Assembly (NCBI GenBank): GCA_030527065.1
Contig: JAUNBO010000015.1
Coordinates: 1 to 9,580, forward strand
Length of the DNA: 9,580 bases
Source of the DNA: Bacillota bacterium
GTDB taxonomy: Bacteria > Bacillota > Clostridia > Peptostreptococcales > Anaerovoracaceae
Direction of reading: 5' to 3'
Part shown: in pieces, positions 6,378 to 9,580 of the stretch
How the letters are laid out: every line of letters starts with the position of its first letter
Numbering within the stretch: the stretch's first letter is position 1
Notes under the pieces: generated by a model
Seen by the model: the letters and a program-made list of their open reading frames with translations, nothing else
Database searches by the model: none
What the model was told of the DNA's origin: nothing
Translations under genes and position numbers: made by a program

Positions 6378-6474
6378 TTGCCGGTCTGTCCTCGTCCCAG
6401 AGAATTTTACGGCTCAACTCACAGAGTTTGGGTTCGAAAATGCCGTGAAAATTTTGAATACTTCGATTCCAATC

Positions 6475-6503
6475 TTGATTCTTTCAGGCAATGATGATAT
6501 CAT
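6475..6503 (+). promoter_or_regulatory. Promoter of the saccharopine-dehydrogenase-like gene
   Basis: TTGATT at 6475-6480, a 17-base spacer and TATCAT at 6498-6503 form a sigma-A-like promoter. The leader to the ATG at 6570 would be about 60 bases. The -10 is part of a perfect 10-base palindrome, ATGATATCAT (6494-6503). A second -10-like TATGAT lies at 6512-6517 without a good -35. Confidence 0.45.
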
Positions 6504-6569
6504 AAGTGGTGTATGATTCTAAAGTGACCGCCCATCCGGCGGGAACAGAGAAAAGAACGGAGGAAAACC

Positions 6570-7865
6570 ATGAAAATTCTCATTATCGGTGTCGGCGGTG
6601 TAGGACAATCTGTCGCCATGATCATCAAAAGAGCAGGCGCAGAGGGTCAGTGGGCAGAAAAGGTCGTTTTGTCCGACTACAACCTGGCCAGAGCGGAAGC
6701 GGTGGCAAAGCTGGTGGACGACCCCAGATTTGTACCGGAAAAAATCAACGCCAAAGACCCGGCGAGCATCAAGGCCGTGGTCGAGAAGCACGGGATCACG
6801 TGGATCATGAATGCAGTAGAGCCCTCCTTCAATCCTTATATTTTCGATACGGCGCTGGAATGCGGCGTCGGCTATCTGGATTGCGCCATGACCCTGGGCG
6901 AGGCCCATCCGGAGAAGCCCTTCGAGCTGGTCAACGTAAAGCTGGGAGACGCTCAGTTTGCGCAGTTCGATAAATGGAAGGAAAAGGGCTGCCTGGCCCT
7001 GGTAGGCTCCGGCGTAGAGCCCGGCATGGCCGACGTATTCGCCAAGTTTGCGGAGAAGTATCTTTTCGATGAGATCGACGAAGTCAATGTCCGGGACGGC
7101 GACAGCTATCACTTCCCCGAGGGAGTGGAAGGCGGCGCCTTTGGGTTCTCCGTCTGGACCACCATTGAAGAGTGCCTGAATCCTCCGGTGATCTACGAGA
7201 AGGCCCGGAAGAACGAGCCCGGCAAGGGCTGGTTCTGCACCGAGAATTTCTCCGAGCCGGAAATCTTCGATTTCCCCGGCGGCATCGGCCCCGTGGAGGT
7301 CATCAACGTGGAGCACGAAGAAGTCTTGCTGGTACCCAGAGAGATCGACTGCAACCGGGTCACCTTCAAGTACGGCGTCCCCAGGGAGCTGCGGCAGCTG
7401 CTGCTGAACCTGAGGGAAGTGGGCATGGACGAAGCCAAGAAGACCATTAAGGTGGGAGATTCCGAGATCGCCCCCAGAGATTTCCTGGTGAAGGTCATTC
7501 CCAGCCCCCTGGACACCGCCGCCCAGATGCTGGGCAAAGGCTGCGCAGGCACCTGGGTCACAGGCAAGAAGGACGGCCTTACCCGTTCCGTCTATCTCTA
7601 TCAGATCGCAGATAACCAGGAATGCGTGAAGAAGTACGGCACCAACTCCGTGGTGGCCCAGACCGCCGTGGTTCCCGTCATCATGATGGAACTGGTGGCC
7701 AAGGGCATCTGGAAGGGCGCCGGCGTTTTCGGACCCGAATCCTTCGATCCGGATCCGGTGATGGAGAGACTGGCCAAGTACGAGTTCCCCGCCGCCATGG
7801 AGGAAAAGAACTCCGAATATGCTACCAAGCTCCAGCAGGAAGCTTTGCTGAAGATCATGAAATAG
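6570..7865 (+). CDS. Saccharopine dehydrogenase family oxidoreductase
   Basis: This 431-residue protein has an N-terminal Rossmann dinucleotide fold: MKILIIGVGGVGQSVA with GxGxxG at 7-12, a second strand ending in LSDYN (34-38), and NAVEPSFNP at 81-89. The saccharopine dehydrogenase-like part follows with GVGYLDCA at 99-106, LVGSGVEPGMADVFAKFA near 144-161, and later FPGGIGPVEVINVEHEE and LLVPREI. Saccharopine reductase and carboxynorspermidine synthase share this architecture, forming or cleaving a C-N bond between an amino acid and a carbonyl compound with NAD(P)H. The substrate cannot be told from sequence. No partner for polyamine (nspC-like) or lysine catabolism is in view, so I do not assign a symbol. 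The ATG is well supported by GGAGGA six bases upstream. It appears monocistronic, with its own promoter candidate and a strong terminator, and lies divergent to the DUF6506 gene. Confidence 0.88.
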   Translation: MKILIIGVGGVGQSVAMIIKRAGAEGQWAEKVVLSDYNLARAEAVAKLVDDPRFVPEKINAKDPASIKAVVEKHGITWIMNAVEPSFNPYIFDTALECGVGYLDCAMTLGEAHPEKPFELVNVKLGDAQFAQFDKWKEKGCLALVGSGVEPGMADVFAKFAEKYLFDEIDEVNVRDGDSYHFPEGVEGGAFGFSVWTTIEECLNPPVIYEKARKNEPGKGWFCTENFSEPEIFDFPGGIGPVEVINVEHEEVLLVPREIDCNRVTFKYGVPRELRQLLLNLREVGMDEAKKTIKVGDSEIAPRDFLVKVIPSPLDTAAQMLGKGCAGTWVTGKKDGLTRSVYLYQIADNQECVKKYGTNSVVAQTAVVPVIMMELVAKGIWKGAGVFGPESFDPDPVMERLAKYEFPAAMEEKNSEYATKLQQEALLKIMK

Positions 7866-7890
7866 GGCGGATTTTCTGAAAGAGAATGAA

Positions 7891-7942
7891 AGGCCCCGCG
7901 CCGGCTGCGGTTCGCCGCAGCGCCGGTCCGGGGTCTTTTCTT
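7891..7942 (+). terminator. Strong intrinsic terminator of the dehydrogenase gene
   Basis: A long GC-rich hairpin covers about 7891-7934. The inner stem CTGCGG/CCGCAG closes on a TTCG tetraloop (7911-7914). The outer pairs GGCCCC/GGGGTC are joined to it through a small bulge and internal loop. TCTTTTCTT follows immediately. It begins about 25 bases after the stop codon. Confidence 0.88.
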
Positions 7943-7969
7943 GCTTTGCCGGCGGACTTATGGTAGAAT
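7941..7969 (+). promoter_or_regulatory. Promoter of the scpA-scpB operon
   Basis: TTGCTT (7941-7946), a 17-base spacer and TAGAAT (7964-7969) with a TGG just before the -10 make a good sigma-A promoter with an extended -10. The -35 box abuts the U tract of the preceding terminator. The predicted leader is only about 20 bases before the ATG at 7995. Confidence 0.65.
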
Positions 7970-7994
7970 GGGACGGAAAAAGAAGGAGCGAGGC

Positions 7995-8741
7995 ATGGCA
8001 TATAAGGTAAAGCTGGATGTCTTTGAGGGACCCTTTGATCTTCTGGTCTATCTCATAGAAAACGCCGAGATGAGCGTCTACGACATCCGCATCTCCCAGA
8101 TCACAAACCAATATTTGGACTACGTGGAGCGCCTGCGGCAGACAGATCCCGGGCTGGGCGGCGAATTCATGGTGCTGGCGGCTACCCTCATCGAGATCAA
8201 ATCCAAAATGCTCCTGCCCCGGATTCAAACGGAAGGCGGCGGCGCGGAGGAGGACCCCCGGAAGGAGCTGGTCCAGAAGCTGCTGGAATACAAGCGCTTC
8301 AAAAAAGCCGCAGCCCTTCTGGAAGAGCGGGAAGAGGCCATGCGGCAGGTGTTCACCAAGCCCCGGGAGGACCTTTCCGTTTACGAGAAAGAGCCGGATT
8401 ATTACCTCAATCTGGAGCTGGGCCGCTTTGTCAAGGCCTTCAACGATTTCCTCCGCAAGAAAAAGACCCTGGAAGACGTACATAAACATTACGACCGGGT
8501 GGAGCGTCAGAGAATGACGGTGGAGACCCGCATAGAGCAGCTGAAGTCCCTGTTCCGCAGAAAGAAAAGATTGAAATTCCGGGAGCTGCTGGAAGGGGAG
8601 ACCAGCCGCTATAACCTGGTGCTGACCTTTCTTTCCCTGCTGGAGCTGATGAAGGAAAAGTCGGTGAGAGTGCGGCAGAATGCGGCTTTCGGTGAGATCA
8701 CCCTGACGGTGCGGGACGCCGGAGAGAAAAAAGGAGCGTAA
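7995..8741 (+). CDS. scpA: Segregation and condensation protein A (kleisin)
   Basis: ScpA is the kleisin subunit that bridges the two heads of the Smc dimer and carries the ScpB dimer, forming the condensin that compacts and separates chromosomes. The 248-residue length is typical. The N-terminal Smc-binding domain is unmistakable, with LDVFEGPFDLLVYLIE at 7-22, the helix VYDIRISQITNQYLDYVE, and GGEFMVLAATLIEIKSKMLL at 55-74. A charged middle leads to a C-terminal winged-helix region (about 185-240) with FRELLEG and a strand ITLTV. The ATG at 7995 has AAGGAG six bases upstream and fits the family N-terminus. The frame is open to 7941, but that segment contains the promoter. Eight bases separate it from scpB, the usual arrangement. 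Confidence 0.96.
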   Translation: MAYKVKLDVFEGPFDLLVYLIENAEMSVYDIRISQITNQYLDYVERLRQTDPGLGGEFMVLAATLIEIKSKMLLPRIQTEGGGAEEDPRKELVQKLLEYKRFKKAAALLEEREEAMRQVFTKPREDLSVYEKEPDYYLNLELGRFVKAFNDFLRKKKTLEDVHKHYDRVERQRMTVETRIEQLKSLFRRKKRLKFRELLEGETSRYNLVLTFLSLLELMKEKSVRVRQNAAFGEITLTVRDAGEKKGA

Positions 8742-8749
8742 AAGGAAGC

Positions 8750-9364
8750 ATGAAGAAGGAGACCATAAAATCTGCTTTTGAGTCTATGCTGTTCGTCTGG
8801 GGAGACCCGCTGGAAGCCAGGCTGGCGGCGGAAGTCTTCGATATAGACGTCAAACTGGCCTGCGAATATTTCCGGGAGCTTCAGGCGGAATACGAGCAGC
8901 AGGGGCGGGGCATCATGATACAGGAAGCGGACAAGAGCTTTCAGCTCTGCACCCGTCCCGAAAACAGTGAATTTGTGGAGCGGCTCTGCACGCCCGTGAA
9001 GGAAAAGCGCCTGAGCCAGTCCGCCATGGAAGTGCTGGCCATTGTGGCATACAAGCAGCCGGTGACCAAGGGGGAGATAGAAAGCATCCGGGGCATCAAG
9101 TGCGACCGGGTCATAGAAGGTCTGGCGAAAAAGGGCTTGATAGAGGAGGTGGGCCGAAGCAGCGGCATAGGCCGCCCCATTCTCTACGGCACCACAAAGG
9201 TCTTTTTGAAAAATTTCGGCTTCCGGACCCTTCGGGAGCTGCCGGACATTGAGGACATAGACAGCGTGATCCGGGCGGAAGAGGGAGAGGAAGATTCTCC
9301 GGATTTCCAGCAGATCGCCATTCAGTTTGAAGGGGAAGAGGGGACGGCGGAGACGCCGGAGTAA
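8750..9364 (+). CDS. scpB: Segregation and condensation protein B
   Basis: ScpB dimerises through winged-helix domains and binds the middle of ScpA in the Smc-ScpAB complex. The 204 residues match the family. The first winged helix starts with TIKSAFESMLFVWGDPL (5-21). The second contains the signature LSQSAMEVLAIVAYKQPVT at 88-106, then IESIRGIKCDRVIEGLAKKGLI and the strongly conserved GRPILYGTT at 141-149. A loosely conserved acidic tail follows, ending in EGEEGTAETPE, which is common in this protein. The ATG at 8750 follows an AAGGA, and an AAGGAG just before the scpA stop may also help. It is co-transcribed with scpA. I see no defect. Confidence 0.96.
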   Translation: MKKETIKSAFESMLFVWGDPLEARLAAEVFDIDVKLACEYFRELQAEYEQQGRGIMIQEADKSFQLCTRPENSEFVERLCTPVKEKRLSQSAMEVLAIVAYKQPVTKGEIESIRGIKCDRVIEGLAKKGLIEEVGRSSGIGRPILYGTTKVFLKNFGFRTLRELPDIEDIDSVIRAEEGEEDSPDFQQIAIQFEGEEGTAETPE

Positions 9365-9426
9365 GGGCTCTTGCCGCCGGCGGCGGGGCGCCCCTGTCAC
9401 CGTTTTGACATTAATTCTCGTGCCCT

Positions 9427-9443
9427 GCCCCGGCGGGGCTTTT
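9427..9443 (+). terminator. Candidate short terminator after scpB
   Basis: GCCCC (9427-9431) and GGGGC (9435-9439) enclose GGC and are followed directly by TTTT (9440-9443). The stem is only 5 bp with a 3-base loop, so efficiency is doubtful. It lies 63 bases after the scpB stop. The rest of 9365-9580 holds no gene I can support. Confidence 0.4.
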
Positions 9444-9580
9444 CGGCTTTTGAAGGGGCCTTGCGGGTTTTGGCCCATGAAGAAAGTTTTCGTTTCCCGG
9501 CCCGGCTCCTCCGTATTTTCCACTCCAAGGGAATTGATGGAAGTATGTATATCGCCTTTTCTTCGAGAAAAACTAATCCT

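Larger units (their letters stand above)
6163..6569. other. 407-base divergent intergenic region
   Basis: No gene is supported here. It holds a promoter candidate for the DUF6506 gene near 6208-6236, a copy of the dispersed repeat at 6347-6377, and a promoter candidate for the dehydrogenase at 6475-6503. The stretch 6275-6360 and the part after about 6400 are visibly more AT-rich than the flanking genes. A 93-codon open frame at 6213-6494 crosses the repeat. It has no ribosome site and no recognisable protein features. Confidence 0.6.

Noticed and set aside
6425..6445. A tRNA T-loop-like GGTTCGAA at about 6431-6438
   Set aside because: The flanking bases do not form the 5-bp T stem, and no acceptor or anticodon arm is present nearby.
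6213..6494. A 93-codon plus-strand open frame in the divergent intergenic region
   Set aside because: It crosses the dispersed repeat and the promoter region, lacks a ribosome site and resembles no protein I know.
6519..8489. A 656-codon open frame on the minus strand crossing the dehydrogenase gene and scpA
   Set aside because: It runs antisense through two clearly real genes and their terminator, has no ribosome site or protein-like composition, and is explained by GC-rich codon bias on the plus strand.
8609..9523. A 304-codon minus-strand open frame opposite scpB
   Set aside because: It is antisense to a complete scpB with conserved signatures, has no ribosome site, and the product looks like random translation.
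9537..9580. Possible start of a further gene, ATG at 9537 after AAGGGA
   Set aside because: Only about 14 codons are visible before the window ends. A competing ATG lies at 9545 in another frame, and neither reading is recognisable.

Overview
The window looks like ordinary chromosome from a fairly GC-rich bacterium (high fifties percent G+C by eye). It is most likely Bacillota of the class Clostridia: it has strong AGGAGG-type ribosome sites, sigma-A-like promoters with 17-base spacers, an adjacent scpA-scpB pair and a DUF6506 protein. Synergistota is a fallback. I see no phage, transposase, CRISPR or RNA gene, so the organism call is an inference.

Layout. 1-173 is a strikingly T-poor leader. 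nhaA (174-1313) encodes a Na+/H+ antiporter and is followed 25 bases later by an unrecognised 123-residue protein (1339-1710). A hairpin with A and T tracts on either side (1742-1784) probably terminates this pair and also the convergent alanine racemase gene alr (2989-1853, minus). Divergent promoters lie between alr and an operon of two overlapping genes. These are a MoaA-related radical SAM protein lacking the second cluster domain (3232-3981) and a 601-residue aminopeptidase P (3978-5783). Facing the aminopeptidase is a DUF6506 gene (6162-5854, minus). A 407-base divergent region separates it from a saccharopine-dehydrogenase-like gene (6570-7865), which ends in a strong terminator. A compact promoter next to that terminator drives scpA-scpB (7995-9364), encoding the kleisin and accessory subunits of the Smc condensin. 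The last 216 bases hold a candidate terminator and no convincing gene.

The genes fall into short, functionally separate transcription units: ion homeostasis, cell wall precursor, peptide turnover, amino-acid redox and chromosome segregation. They do not form one pathway.

The least expected features are four. First, a short dispersed repeat occurs in inverted orientation in the two divergent intergenic regions, and one copy forms a 15-bp hairpin right after a promoter. Second, the radical SAM protein stops where MoaA's C-terminal cluster would begin. Third, an unrecognised small protein is paired with nhaA. Fourth, the leader of nhaA has about 7% T. I did not find evidence of a complete new system.
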